In this document: one piece after another, positions 20,789-32,320 of the stretch
Position numbering within the stretch: the stretch's first letter is position 1
Layout of the letters: each line of letters begins with the position of its first letter
NCBI GenBank assembly: GCA_025267735.1
Contig: CM046301.1
Span: 70,521,110 to 70,585,109 of the forward strand
DNA length: 64,000 bases
DNA from: Mactra quadrangularis
Lineage: Eukaryota > Mollusca > Bivalvia > Venerida > Mactridae
Direction of reading: 5' to 3'
Notes under the pieces: model-generated
Database searches by the model: none
Seen by the model: only the letters and a program-made list of their open reading frames with translations
What the model was told of the DNA's origin: nothing
Made by a program: the position numbers and the translations under genes

Positions 20789-21500
20789 ATTTGTGTACTC
20801 AATGGAACACACTCTACGCAAAAAACTAGAATATAAAATAAACACGGACTTTTTAATTTTGATATATTGTCTTTACTAAAAGTGAAAGGCGTAAAATTGT
20901 GTAATTTACCGAAAATAAGATAGTGGCGTTGAATAAGAACAAAATATCAACCTGAATTAAACTACATAATGAATCTAGAAATGTATTCATGCATTAATAG
21001 TTGATTAAGAAATATTATTTCTTTTCGCGGATTCTAAAACGGGTAGTCAATTTACGCTCGTTATCTATTTATTAAAAGTTTCAGATCCGCTTAAAACTCG
21101 TGTTAGAAAAAGATGCACCTAATTAAAATTCGTTTACAAAACTGTGGTCCATTCCCAAAAAATGTTCATGTGTAACTAATCACTCGAATCGTTGTGTAAG
21201 TCGGTTATTAACCTCGTGCTACGGATTTTCTGTGTTCATACAACATGACCTTTGACTTCTTAAAATTCTCAAACACTTGGCGTCTTCTGATTTTCAGGAT
21301 TTTCACGAGAAGTCCGCAGCCAGATTGTTCTAACTCAGAAAACCCTCACACTCAGTTAATATCCTTTGCATATATATATATCAGAAAGTTCAGAATTACA
21401 TGGAATCCGTGTAGAATATACACAAAAATAATTGGAAGACGACTCTTATTTATTTATCAATGCATTGTATAAAATATACAAAAAACGATAATTTAAACCC
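20789..21500. other. No gene recognised
   Basis: No exon, RNA gene or repeat could be supported. The 75-codon plus-strand frame at 21245 has no domain. Confidence 0.45.
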
Positions 21501-21815
21501 CAACCGGCTAGCTCAGTTGGTAGCACTTAAGATTACTGATCGAGGGGTCATGTGTTCGATTCCAGGGCGAGGCATAGTTTCGTGGAGCTTGGTCATGACA
21601 TAATATCTACGGCCATTCTCACTCCTACCAATGATTTTTAATTATGTAGGACAGTTATCCTTTACTGACGCTATATGCGCTTAGGTGTTGGTTAATAGTT
21701 AAGTCCTGAGATTTGTCCAGGAGGAGTGAGTAGGTCGACTGACCGTCGTTATATGACCTACACAATGTGTTGCTACGGCGTTAAACCCAACAAACAAACA
21801 ATCAAACAAACAAAC
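21501..21815 (+). mobile_element. SINE-A, full-length copy
   Basis: The tRNA-like head carries a box A (TAGCTCAGTTGGTA) and box B (GTTCGATTCC), the internal RNA polymerase III promoter. The body contains GAGCTTGGTCATGAC, CTCCTACCAATGATTTTTAA, TATGTAGGACAGTT and GAGTAGGTCGACTGACCG. The 3' end reads ATATGACCTACACAATGTG, CGGCGTTAAACCCAACAAAC and an (AAAC)n-like tail. This is the best reference copy of SINE-A in the window. It resembles tRNA-derived molluscan SINEs, but I did not identify a named family. Confidence 0.9.
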
Positions 21816-22105
21816 TACCCTTGTTTCTTTCTTGACGTTTCTGGAATGTTCCATATGTGAAGATTAATTGTACTGGGTTGATTATTCAGTCATTACATTA
21901 CTGTCTTTTTAGCCAGATTAAAAGTTATTTAGGTGTTTGTTAACATTGTAAGAAATAGTGTTGAAATAATATATTTTACTTGCATATTTGGATTTGTGGA
22001 AATTTTATAGAATTTATATTTAACATCGTTTGATTTTCCACCAGGATAAAGAAATCGATGATCTTGTGCATCATAAAAGTATAAATAATCTGTATTATAT
22101 TTCAG

Positions 22106-22190
22106 GTTCTAGTCGATGATGAACAACACGTCAAATACTCGTTTGGTGTCAATTCCTCAGAAGCAAGAATGATGCAATTCGGTGACAACG
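22106..22190 (+). CDS. Possible orphan coding exon
   Basis: A tatatttcag acceptor is followed by 85 open bases and a gtatgc donor. Translation in the open frame from the first base gives VLVDDEQHVKYSFGVNSSEA then RMMQFGDN, a composition that looks protein-like rather than AT-driven. I do not recognise the protein. No convincing neighbouring exon was found on either side, so it may belong to a gene with very long introns, be an isolated relic, or be chance. Confidence 0.3.
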
Positions 22191-22338
22191 GTATGCTGCT
22201 TCATAAAATAGAATTTGTTGCATAAATTATAATACATGTAGTAACACTACACACATAATTGTGGACCGCTTGTAATGACATTTTTTCATTGTCTCGATGT
22301 ATTGTTGAAAAACTTTATTATAACGAAAAACATACATG

Positions 22339-22699
22339 ATTTAGAGACACACCTTATAAATTTGGGACATCAAAAGAAAATTGTAGTATAGTGGTTATAT
22401 CTTAATATAGCTGAAAATTTCAAGTATTACATGTTTCATTACTTTTTTGTGATTGCTAGCAAGTGAAATGAATTGAGGCCCATGTATAGTTATTAATAAT
22501 ATTTCTAGTACGATATTTATGAATATTTCTGACAAAATTGAGTTAGTAAGATGCTTTTGCAGCGTCTGGTTCCAAACTGTTTGTCATTTAGACAATATTT
22601 CCACCATTTTGTCAAAAAATGGGAAAAAACTTATTTAGCTCACAACACGAAAAAGCATGCAATACAGGTGTCAATATTTATCATAATTTGTGTTCTTAA
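22339..22699 (-). mobile_element. MITE-T, copy 2 (reverse orientation)
   Basis: The reverse complement of 1784-2255 in outline: GAGACACACCTTATAAATTT at the left, GAATTGAGGCCCATG and GTTCCAAACTGTTTGTCATT in the middle, and AATTTGTGTTCTTAAG at the right. It is shorter and more diverged at its ends than copy 1. The frame at 22551-22775 overlaps it and is not a gene. Confidence 0.65.
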
Positions 22700-22878
22700 G
22701 TCTGATTTTAAAAGAATGTGTTGTCAAATTTGGTCTCATTTTGAGCTTCTTCTGTTACTCATTATCAATGTTTAGATAAACCCTTTAAACCACTCAGAAC
22801 TTTCTCGAACAATTTTAATACGTTGTAGTTTAACAATAACAATTTGAAAATCCATCTTCCTTATCATTCCCGCATTGT

Positions 22879-23030
22879 CCGTTTTTTCTCAACTGTCAAA
22901 GCTTGAATAATTACACGGTGACTGAATGCATGGTTTTTGTACTAGTGGCCTAATTGTTATAAAAAATGTCTTGATTAAAACATATCGTACGGCATAAGCA
23001 GCTTTACTCGATCATAACACACAATGTAGA
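22879..23030 (+). mobile_element. MITE-C, left-half copy
   Basis: Starts TTTTTTCTCAACTGTCAAAG, then TAATTACACGGTG, and continues with words seen inverted within 15090-15180 (CGTACGGCATAAGCAGCTTT, ACTCGATCATAACAC). The opposite terminus is missing. Confidence 0.65.
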
Positions 23031-23348
23031 GGACGAAAATCATTTTATATTAGAACGTTTATGATATTTAAGTTAAAGAAAAAATATAAAGATGGTTACT
23101 TCTGGAACCGTCCAAATATACCAAACTTCATACGACTGTTAACATCTATCGATGCAAATACTATTCAAAATTGTTTATATTCACAAAAGTTTTAAATTGC
23201 GAGACAGTGTTGTATATGTTTGAATATTTCGCAATAATCTTCTCTATCTGATCACTGTTAAATTGTGTTTTGCACTTTCCTCATCATAACAGTATTTGTA
23301 TTTATACTTATACGTCATTACCAATTTATACCATTTAACGTATTTATA

Positions 23349-23377
23349 CTATATATATATATATATATATATATATT
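23349..23377. repeat. (TA)n microsatellite
   Basis: Uninterrupted TA dinucleotides of about 28 bases. Confidence 0.9.
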
Positions 23378-23639
23378 TACTTCTGTGTTGTATTTATGTG
23401 GTAATATGTGCATAACTAGTAAACTGTTGGGCGTCGTGCCTTATGTTTATTGAATAAAGTAACAATCTAAGTATCTTAAACTATTTTCCACTGCATGTAT
23501 TTTTTTAAATATGCTTTTGGTTGACTTAATTCTTTTGGACTTTATGTTTCGGGTACACACTCTCAACCGCTGATTTCATCATTTACGCAAATATTAACTT
23601 GAAAAAAATAGTCGCCATGTTTGTATGTTTGCTGTATAA

Positions 23640-24273
23640 AGTTGATTGGTTTATAAAAGTATTTTGAAATTAATATACATATTAATACTTTGAAGTTAAT
23701 AAAGTTTTTGGAAGCTAATATTAGTATTTTGAACTTCATATAAGTTTTTTTAACTTTATATAAGAGTTTTGTAATAATGTATAATATTTTGAAGTTATTA
23801 TAAATGTTCAGAGGTTTTGTGTATGTGTTTTTGAAAGTTTGTGCGCGTATTTCGATTTTTGTATAAGTTTTTTGTTCTTTATATATACGTGTATGAAGTT
23901 TTGTTTAAGTGTTTGGAAGTTTTGTATAAGTGTTTTGAATACTTATGTACGCTTTTTGAAGTTTTGTACAAGTGTTTAGATGTTTTGCATTAGTATTTGG
24001 AAGTTTTGTATAAGTGATTATCGAAATATACAAGTATTTGAAGTATGTATTTATAAGAGTTTTGATGTTCTGTGAAAGTGTTTTGAAGTTCTGTATAAAT
24101 GTTTCTAAGTTTTGTATATGTATGATTAAAGTTTTGTACAAGTATAAGTGTTTTGAAGTGTTTTTATCTTTGTATTAGTATTAGGAAGAATTGTATAAGT
24201 ATTTTAAAGATTTGTATAAGTATTTTAAAGATTTGTATAAGTATTTTAAAGATTTGTATAAGTATTTTGAAGA
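23640..24273 (+). repeat. Degenerate 20-22 bp tandem repeat, left part
   Basis: Repeated forms of GAAGTTTTGTATAAGTGTTT with many changes. The last three units near 24200-24260 are almost identical (AAAGATTTGTATAAGTATTT). The array continues at 25790-25960 after the 1.5 kb TIR-E element, so it was split by that insertion. Confidence 0.75.
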
Positions 24274-25789
24274 CATGTCCAACTTTTAGGCCCATACATA
24301 ATCCCAAGTCGATATTAGATTTTCAATAGAAAGTATAGGGAAAATTCTTTGAACGGTCATAACTCTTTTATTTTTAAAGATATCAATTTTGTGCAAATGA
24401 TGCAACAAAGTTTAAACTGTCTTCTTTCGTTTGATTGTTTTTACTTTTTTGTAAAATTCTAAAGTTTTGGTCCCTTTTAAGGTTTTATTTGATTACTCAC
24501 GTTACTATAAACAAAGAAGGAAAATAAATACCCAAGCTAATATAAGTTGAAAAATAAAGCCTTTCCGGTTCTTTGATCAAATTTGTGCAAATGACATGAA
24601 AATGCCGTATGTTTCTAGTTTTTGGAGCACTTTTTAAATTTAAAATATCTTAAGTTTTGGTCCCATTTGCACTTTTTTCCAAAAGTTTTGCATTTTTAAA
24701 GTATTTTTTTCTTTATTGTATAGTGTGCACTATCAGATTTATGGATCCCTGGTGTGATTGTATAATACACTGTGCATAGCAAGGCACAGCGGGTACACTT
24801 TTATGACAGGATTACCTTCCTGTCTCTGTTTTATTGATAACTATTTGTATATTTACATGTAGTTGTATCTGTCAAATGATGTTGTAATAAAGGTTCTGAA
24901 ATAATTTTAATGAAAGTGTTAAGATTCTAGGCAGGTTAGAAAATACATCCATGTAATTTATCTATTTATTCAAAGAATTATTGTTCGGGTTAGATTCGGG
25001 AAGATTTACTCGACTATACGTATTATTGAAAACAGTATCATAAACATATAACTTTATTCTTGCGGCATAAGGATAAAATACACCAATTGTTTTTAGTTTA
25101 CCTCTACAATTATATTAATTAAAACGTTAATGCATTGAAAACTTTTCTTTACTGGTTTACAAATCATTGTAGAACGATTGTATTAAAAAGGTGAAATATT
25201 AAAATAAATGAAACAGTTATACAAATTAATGCATGGGCATTTTAGTTAATGCATGGGCAAGTAAAATAAAGCGGCAGACAAACAAAAGACTAGTTATTGG
25301 CGGGTTAACGATAACAATGAGGTTTGAATATTGTTTCAAAATTATTCATTTAAATTTAAAACTTTTAAAACAATAAATATAAGGCATATCTAAATTAACG
25401 GATGGGCAATTAATAAATTGAAATGGTAGATGAGTACATAATTCTCATTTCTAACATAATTTGTCCATCAAAAAATTATTTCAATCATCATTCTTGTTTT
25501 ATCTGACTGTATTGTATACAAAATGTCACTTTAAAAGTTGTGAAACATTTATCTGTTAATTTACACTTGTTGCACAATGGACAATATAAACCATTTGTCT
25601 ACAACAGATTTAATTAATCCCCCTGATATGACTTGAAATCGTGACCTATGATCCTAGTCTTATCTCATCGATCACAACATGGGGTCACGGCTTGTAGATT
25701 ATATCATCGCAAAACAGACGTATCTACAATCAGAGCTATATGGCTGTATCATAAAGCGAAAATCTTGATGGGTCTAAAAGTTGGGTATG
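24274..25789 (+). mobile_element. TIR-E element, copy 1 (1516 bp)
   Basis: The left end CATGTCCAACTTTTAGGCCC and the inverse of the right end CATACCCAACTTTTAGACCC match at all but three bases. A second copy in the same orientation is at 33639-35118, colinear throughout with small indels (shared phrases include GAACGGTCATAACTC, TTTCCGGTTCTTTGATCAAA, GATCACAACATGGGGTCACG). No reading frame is long enough for a transposase, so it is non-autonomous. It interrupts the degenerate tandem repeat. Confidence 0.85.
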
Positions 25790-25960
25790 TGTTTGTAAGT
25801 ATTTTAAGCTTTGTATTAGTATTAGGAAGTTTTGTATATGTATTTGAAGTTGTGTATAAATATGTTGAGGTTCATATACATGTTTTGAGATTTACATGAC
25901 TATTTAGAATTTTATATAAGCATTTTGAGGTTAATATAAGTATACTGTTTTGAGGCATAA
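25790..25960 (+). repeat. Degenerate 20-22 bp tandem repeat, right part
   Basis: Continuation of 23640-24273 with units such as GGAAGTTTTGTATATGTATTT-like phrases and GAGGTTNATATAAGTAT variants, immediately after the right end of TIR-E. Confidence 0.65.
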
Positions 25961-26151
25961 ACAAGAATACTGAAACGTCAATATTACGTTGATTTTAATT
26001 GCTCATGAGATTTGACGTTGTCAATTATTTATGACCAACACTTATACTCTGTATTGTAATATTGTTTTCATTAACAATACAACCCGAGTTATCAATTACG
26101 TTGTGTATATATATATCAGTATTGACAGGTACCCACTCAATAAATTCTTTA

Positions 26152-26459
26152 GCCCCCGACTGGCTTAGTTGGTAACACGCTAGTCTACTGATCGAGGAGC
26201 CGTGGGTTCGATTCCCGGGCGGGGCATACTTTCGTTGAGCTTGGTCATACAATTATTTCTACGGCCGTTCTCCCTCTACCAATGATTTTTAATTATGTAG
26301 GACAGTTGTCAGTCACTGACGAAAGTATGTGCTTAGCAGTTGGTTAACAGTTTAATCCAGACATTAGCTCTAACAGGAGGAGTGAGTAGGTTGAGTGACC
26401 GCCGTTATGTGACCTATACAATGTGTTGCTACGGTGTTAAACCCAACAAACAAACAAAA
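26152..26459 (+). mobile_element. SINE-A, full-length copy
   Basis: Head with box A (TGGCTTAGTTGGTAAC) and box B (GGTTCGATTCC), body words GAGCTTGGTCAT, CTCTACCAATGATTTTTAA, TATGTAGGACAGTTGTCAGT, and tail GTGTTGCTACGGTGTTAAAC plus CCAACAAACAAACAAAAA. The minus-strand frame at 26025-26252 arises from its head. Confidence 0.9.
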
Positions 26460-26504
26460 ATAGACTCCAAATACTGACTTAAATATATTCTTGCATAAAG
26501 ATCT

Positions 26505-26575
26505 AGCTCAGGTTTATATTGTCGGACTATACAATGTGTTGCAACAGCGTTAAACCTAGGAAAACTAACAAAACA
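26505..26575 (+). mobile_element. SINE 3' tail fragment
   Basis: CTATACAATGTGTTGCAACA followed by GCGTTAAACCTAGG and a short A-rich tail, matching the 3' end of SINE-A only. Confidence 0.6.
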
Positions 26576-27079
26576 ATACAAACTAAATTGTCTGTGATGT
26601 ATGATTATATTGCTTAATTTACATCCTTTGTGAATGTGTTTAATTTCTGTAAACATGTTGTTTAAAACTGTTTGTGTTTAATAATTTTGTGTATAACCAG
26701 GTATTCTATATAAAAGGGATTTGTAACGAAATGTTTTTTACTTTTCTCGGTCGTCACTGTCTATAACTGGCTGAAGCAGGCTGTTCAAACTATTCCAGAG
26801 TTTAAAAACTTGATTTATGTTTTGTACATGTCTTCCACGCAACTTGTGAATGTTTCTGAAGTTTTTTACAAAAGAATGTTGCAATTATGACCAAACATAT
26901 GACTTTAGGTATTAAAGATTGGGCTAAAAATGGCAGATCGGCGGGAAAATGAATTATTTTGTGAAACAGTCTGTGAGCGTAATTTACCTAAAAACCATCT
27001 AGAAACACATTTTGTTAACATTTATCTCAATTTGAATGGTACTGGTACAAAATTTAATGTAAATATCTCTATTTAAACT

Positions 27080-27290
27080 TCCCGGGGAGGTTATACCCTT
27101 CCATGAAAATGTGACAATAATGTCGATTTTCCTCCATTCATTAAATAATATGGAGAAGTGTCCGGCCTTGTGGAAGGGTAGGTGAGTACTGGTTATAGAC
27201 AATGGTCCAGGAAAGCTAGGTTAGGTGCGCTGGATGCCGTAAAATGACCTAAATTGTGTTGACACGGCGTTAACTCCAATAAATAAAATC
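27080..27290 (+). mobile_element. SINE-B copy
   Basis: GGGGAGGTTATACCCTTCCA, AATAATGTCGATTTTCCTCC, GTGTCCGGCCTTGTGGAAGG, GGTGAGTACTGGTTATAGAC, AGGAAAGCTAGGTTAGGTG, and a tail TTGTGTTGACACGGCGTTAA with AATAAATAAA. The tRNA-like head is absent or too degraded to see. Same family as 4205-4445, 35190-35455 and 50330-50466. Confidence 0.75.
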
Positions 27291-28757
27291 TATTTAAACT
27301 TGTTATACTTGTTTACCGTATTGGCCGAAATAATAGCGACGACAGTGAAATTTGATGAAAATTACATTTACTTATCGTTATAAATCCCTGTTATATAAAA
27401 TCCCTGGTATAACTTATAGATGTGAAAAAATGTATGTTATTATTTATAAACAAAGGCATATGGCCCACTTCAAATATTTTTTTCTATATACTGTCTTTAT
27501 ATGTCAATATAGATTACATTATAATACTTCAAATAAATTTGTCGGCCTTTGATTGGCTGATCGGATCTGCGAACAATCCATATGCACATCCTTAAAGTTC
27601 ATACACATCGTGTCCCCTTAAGTAGCTTCTCACAATAATTTATTTACTATCTGAGCTATCTCGTCGATGATTGGCTGAAAATACGTCACATTCCAAATAT
27701 GGAACACACCAATATCAAATGACTGAAAGTATTCATTTTGAAATTAAAATGTCAGTAAAGTGACGTTCATTTTTTTCAAACAACGAGGAGTCGATAATAA
27801 GGAATTAATTTTTAGTAGTTACAACCTGTCATTGTGGAGTTTTGTTGACGAATATCAGATAAATGGCATGATCGTTAAGAACTAGGTCATGAGTACGACA
27901 TCCCATAATATACATAAATAGCGAGTGCTGTTCTGTGCATTTGGTTAACATAAATTTATAACTAATGTCAGTCGTTTTTTATCAGTTCAAAACTGTTTTC
28001 TTTGTAATCTTGACATGAATGAGCAATGTGTAGCGATTCACGAATCAAATCACAAATCACTAGTTAATGGAGGGGCATACATAATTTATCTGCTCACAAA
28101 AATAAGTGAGGAATTACAGAAGCTTTTACTAAATGGAAAACCATGTGTTCCAAACATTTTATTACCAGGAGTTTTATGGGCATTTTCAGTGATAACATTT
28201 TTTTTGTTTAAATTTGAATTAGTAGTGCGTTTCGTTTTCAGTTGTAATTAAGCTGAAAATGTTCTTTCATTATTGCCAAAAATATATCGCGATCCGACAA
28301 TTTCGGACAACACGTCCTCAATAAAAACTTTATACTTTACTTTGTTTATTTCTAATAACTGAGCATTTTCTTCATCATAGTTACACAATTTGGTATGAGA
28401 AAAGTCTTTAAAGGCGGTAAATTAATCAAGTGTCTGTTCAGGAGAAAGAAATGGGTTGAGCTGCGGTAAATTAACCACTGTCAACTGATTTTGTCTGTAA
28501 ATTTTAAATCTGTCGACAGATTAAAACAGATTTTTTGAAGTATTATAAATTGTTATAAAGATTACCGAAGGTGCATATGGGCCCTCCTCTCCCTCGACAC
28601 CACATATAACACCTCGGCTCCTGCCTCGGGACCATATGTAGCCCAGGGATTGAAGGACCCGTATACACCGTCAAATATCTTTATTACTTAAAATATATTA
28701 TGTTTGGCTTTTTGTATACTGCTTTTCTTTATTTTCAAAATAAAAAAAGTTTATATT
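27291..28757. other. No gene recognised
   Basis: AT-rich sequence. The frame at 28015-28251 (78 codons, starting ATG, hydrophobic stretch near its end) is the only one with some protein-like composition, but it has no recognisable domain or splice partner and I do not call it a gene. Confidence 0.4.
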
Positions 28758-29193
28758 GGTAGTTTGCGTTGAACCTGGACCACTGTAAACCGTAAAAATC
28801 TTTAAAACTACAATAATGATTTTTTTCAACTTTTCCATCTAAAACTGTGATTTTTAGAAATTTTAATCGACAAATAAAAATCTTTTCCGAGAGATGAAAT
28901 GCAAAATATTTAAGTTTTTTATGTACAGTTTTAAGTCAAATGGATGAGCAATCAGCTCAGTGTCGGGCCTCACTTCAAGCTATTATTTTGTATCTACTGT
29001 TTTATGGCTGTTCTGATTATGGCACGTACCGATTTAACAAAACCCTCTCTTTGGCAACAAAATTTGCATTGCATGTATATGAAAAGAATTTTTTATAAAA
29101 TTGAAGAAAAATGCAAGTTATGATCACGTACAAAATTTAAGGTAGCTTTTGAGATATTAATGTTTTGGGGTCCAAGGGTTAACGCAAACTACC
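28758..29193. mobile_element. Inverted-repeat element, 436 bp
   Basis: Left end GGTAGTTTGCGTTGAACCTG plus GACC; right end GGTCCAAGGGTTAACGCAAA plus CTACC. These are inverted over about 24 bases with a few mismatches. No coding sequence. No clear target duplication beyond TA-rich flanks. Confidence 0.75.
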
Positions 29194-29259
29194 TATAAAA
29201 ATATCAAAGTCTTGCCTTTGTCATATTTGACCCAAGTTATTATCGCCGGTCCTGACTGG

Positions 29260-29690
29260 CGATTTACCAAATTATCAAGATTTGAGCATTTTGTACATTC
29301 GGAACTACTTCGGTGATCTTCTACGCAGATAAACCTCGGATACCATAAGGCGAAAAAGATCTAGAGAGGAATTTGGTTTCTGTGGTAATATAGTCTGAAC
29401 TACACAGAAATACGACGTATGAGAAAAATATACTAATGAAATGATGTAACACAGTGTGTATCAATGTTATTATTAAATGTTGACATGATAATGACAGTCG
29501 CCGTACCTTATAACCTGGTTGTATTCCTACTACGTCTGATTTCCGAGATAAGTCTTCTTACATGATCGCCGAGGCTGTTCTGAATGCATTTTGTAGTCAA
29601 AACCGGTTGCCTACACCCAACCAAAACGATGCAATTGAGGCCACATGACGAAATAATGTACGTCGACTAGTCAAATAAGGGGTGCGTGAA
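29260..29690 (+). repeat. Dispersed repeat family F5, copy 1
   Basis: Shares ATTATCAAGATTTGAGCATT, TTTTGTAGTC, ACCGGTTG, GCAATTGAGGCCACATGA and AATGGACTCGTC with 41590-41725, but copy 1 carries about 300 extra bases between the first and second phrase. No coding sequence recognised. Confidence 0.6.
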
Positions 29691-29699
29691 TGGACTCGT

Positions 29700-30120
29700 C
29701 GACCCAATGTTTTGTAGGGTTATTTTGTATTGTTTGTATTACCAGAAAATACCATTATCAATATATAAACGAGTGCCAGTTTACAGAAAGTTGCAATATA
29801 AGACCACGAAAAATGCAAAACAACACTTAACAAAACTTTTATGTATACATGTATATTTGGGCACTTAACAAAATGTATAAGTATACATGTACATTTGGGC
29901 TCGTATCTAAGTAAGTGCCAGTCCGATTTAAGTCAAATTTCAGCAAACATAGTTTAAAGACGGGTCATTATATAATTTATTTCATTACATGAAATGAAAG
30001 ATTTAACAAGTAATAACAAAAATATCACAGAGTATGCAAATGTCATAGTAACAAAATGAGGATTGCGATTTGCTTGACCAAGTGAATGTGATAAAATGAT
30101 AGTGGAATTCAGGTAAATTT
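29700..30120. other. No gene recognised; short direct repeat
   Basis: A phrase of about 40 bp (cacttaacaaaa...tatacatgtatatttgggc) occurs twice at about 29822-29860 and 29861-29900. Nothing else is recognised. Confidence 0.5.
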
Positions 30121-30124
30121 GTCA

Positions 30125-30490
30125 ACGATTCTCTCTCTAATAACATGTGTGGCATCAATGGCTGTTAGGAACTGTTTGGCATTGCGTTCTAATGAATCTC
30201 TTATACTGACGGAAACGATTCTGACATATTTCTGCCCACTCGCACACAATCCTTCCGCGTGGCTCAGTTAGGGGTTGGGCTGCAACACCACGACGTACAC
30301 GGCGGCTCAATTTATCCCATGCGTGTTACGCTATGTTTAGCTACACTTTTCGGCGGTATGTACATCAACGAGATGTTGTTGTCATGTAGTAATTCTGGTG
30401 TCGCTCTAGCGGTTCGAGCTGGCGCGCCATCAATTTCAACAACCCATTAGCCATTCCTCACTGTTCTATCGTTAGCCGGCCCATTTTGTG
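30125..30490 (-). pseudogene. Tc1-like transposase relic, internally deleted
   Basis: On the minus strand the sequence starts MGRLTIEQ (then stop) GMANGLLK, like the N-terminus of Tc1-type transposases. It passes directly to DGAPARTARATPELLHDNN, KSVAKHS, then in a shifted frame DKLSRRVRRGVAAQPLTEPR, ICQNRFRQYKRFIRTQCQT and CHTCY, matching the C-terminal part that ends GGHTRY in relatives. The DNA-binding and most of the catalytic domain (DDE/D) are missing, and stops and frameshifts are present. It is a dead internal-deletion derivative. The plus-strand frame at 30259-30450 is its shadow. Confidence 0.75.
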
Positions 30491-31237
30491 TTTTTGTAAT
30501 GTGTGGATCGTTATACTGTCCACAGCGACTATGTGCAATCTTCATTCAATCTAGTCACGATTTCCTCGAGCATTTAATGAATTTCTTCGATTTACGGTCC
30601 AACGCGCTAGTAAGTTGACTTTCAAAAAATAACTACGCTGTAAGAATTAAAATAATTTATAGCCAATAGCAGATGTACAAAATTTCGTTAAAAACTGGTT
30701 AATAAAAAAGTTATACTCATTTGAAATATGTATACTTAAAGGTTTTGTTAAGAATAGTTGAAACATGTTTTATTGATTTTAAAACTCGAATTTGTTGAGA
30801 AAATGCATACTTTTTTCCCTACTTTCGAGCGAGTCTATTAACATTCTATATACAGAATGTAAGGATATCAGTCAGTAAGATCATATGTGTAAAAATAAGT
30901 CAATTTATACATATTAGTGAACGTTCGATTAGCTACCGTAAAACATGTTTTCGAATATTTCGGTTTGCTTATAAATTAAATAAAGTTCTTTTGTGACCAA
31001 ATAGACAGGAATAATTCTTAGGTCTACCATAATATTGCTGTTTTATGTGCGCAGTCGGAACATGTCCTGGACAGGGCCTGTTCATTCGATGGCTAAATTC
31101 CCGGCATTCTATAAATATACATGCGACGGTCTAAAACGCTGACACACATTGCTTGAATGTTTTACTAAAGGAGATGTCATACACGGCTTAACGGCGATTT
31201 CAAGCATTCTTGGAAATGCCAATGCCTGTATAAGATA
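30491..31237. other. No gene recognised
   Basis: No supported feature. Some of this may be the flank or terminal repeat of the Tc1-like relic, but I could not define its ends. Confidence 0.4.
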
Positions 31238-31528
31238 CAGGAGGGGATCTAGGATTTTTTTTTTTTTTGGGGGGGGGGGGTCCAATCTTTTACACCACAA
31301 CCACATTACACACTGTTTGCAGAATACATTGTAACACAACATATTGATAATAAAAACTACATAACCATTACATTTATGTTAAATACAAAGGCGAGCCCGA
31401 GAAAATGCGTCATGCTACCTAAAAATTGCTTTCAGTCAAATAAATTCACTCATGGACCGATACATTTTGGAAATTTCAAGGGGGGTCCGGATTCTCCTGA
31501 ACGCCCCTCCCCGCTAGATCCGCCAATG
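31238..31528 (+). mobile_element. hAT-like MITE, intact-length copy
   Basis: Left end CAGGAGGGGATCTAGGATTT followed by a T-run and G-run; right end CCCCGCTAGATCCGCCAATG. The ends are inverted. Shared interior phrases are CCACAACCACATTACACACT, GATAATAAAAACTACATAAC and TACATTTTGGAAATTTCAAG. The CAGGGGCGGATC-type terminus resembles hAT family ends; assignment is by terminus only. Copies at 59152-63702 (interrupted) and 61264-61560. This copy preserves the empty site of the 4.28 kb foldback element. Confidence 0.75.
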
Positions 31529-32190
31529 AGATGGCCAGTTTTAAATAGACAGGATCATACTTATTGTTTTGCCAACATTGCTAAGACACGTTGCAGGTCG
31601 TGTTATAGGTCGTGCGTGTTTTTGTACTTTTTCATTCATTTGGCGAACGGGCTAGTTCCCACACAGCGTTCTTATTTATTACAAGCATGGATTCTATTCA
31701 AAGAACAAACATTTCATCATGCCAATCTCATCCGACAAGACCATGATCGACAAGATTGCTAGTAGTTGCAAAACCCACACCTCACGTTCAAGATTCACGC
31801 TCAAGCTAAACGTTTGCGTCACGCTCCCGTATGAATGAAATACCGACCTTAGATCTACGGACTTCAAAGTACATAAATGATGAACGTTTGATAAAAATAT
31901 GTTGTCGCATGTAAGAACGAATTCCCAGAAAAGTTGTGACATTTTAATGTATTCATTAGAGACTACAAGATAAATGTTTCTATAGTCAAAAATCAATTGC
32001 AACTTGAACTTAATTATTTGAGAACAATTAAAATCTAAAGAAACGGGTGATCTAGATAACTCAGTGTTAGTGTGATTCCTGGTTTAAACGTGCGCGACTT
32101 GACATGAATGTATAACATTTATTATATTATTGCTAGGAACTTTTAGCAGAAAGTCGTTCAGGTCTCTCGACCGATTTTTTATTGTTCGTT
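31529..32190. other. No gene recognised
   Basis: No motif in the overlapping frames at 31376-31762 (plus, starts in the MITE) and 31694-32002 (minus). Nothing else supported. Confidence 0.45.
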
Positions 32191-32320
32191 ATTTTTCTCA
32201 ACTGTCAAAACATGAATAATTTCACGGTTACTTCGTGTTCTTTGTCTTTTCTCGTGATATTGAAATTATGTGTAATCATCCACCGTGAAATTATTCAAAG
32301 TTTGACAGTTGAGAACCTCA
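32191..32320. mobile_element. MITE-C, short copy
   Basis: Left end TTTTTCTCAACTGTCAAAAC with AATTTCACGG; right end CACCGTGAAATTATTCAAAG with TTTGACAGTTGAGAA. The two ends are inverted and enclose only about 50 bases, so this is a compact version of the element at 14951-15262. Confidence 0.8.

Noticed and set aside
25648..25899. ORF starting MILVLSHRSQHGVTACRLYH, also seen at 34977
   Set aside because: Its conservation is explained by the two DNA copies of TIR-E; the C-terminal parts diverge outside the element.
26930..27088. Short ORF starting MADRRENELFCETVCERN with a C-x3-C and HLETH pattern
   Set aside because: Looks faintly zinc-finger-like, but the spacing fits no known finger, and it is short with no splice partner.
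28015..28251. 78-codon ORF starting MNEQCVAIHESNHK with a hydrophobic segment
   Set aside because: No recognisable domain, signal or exon context; could be chance in AT-rich DNA.
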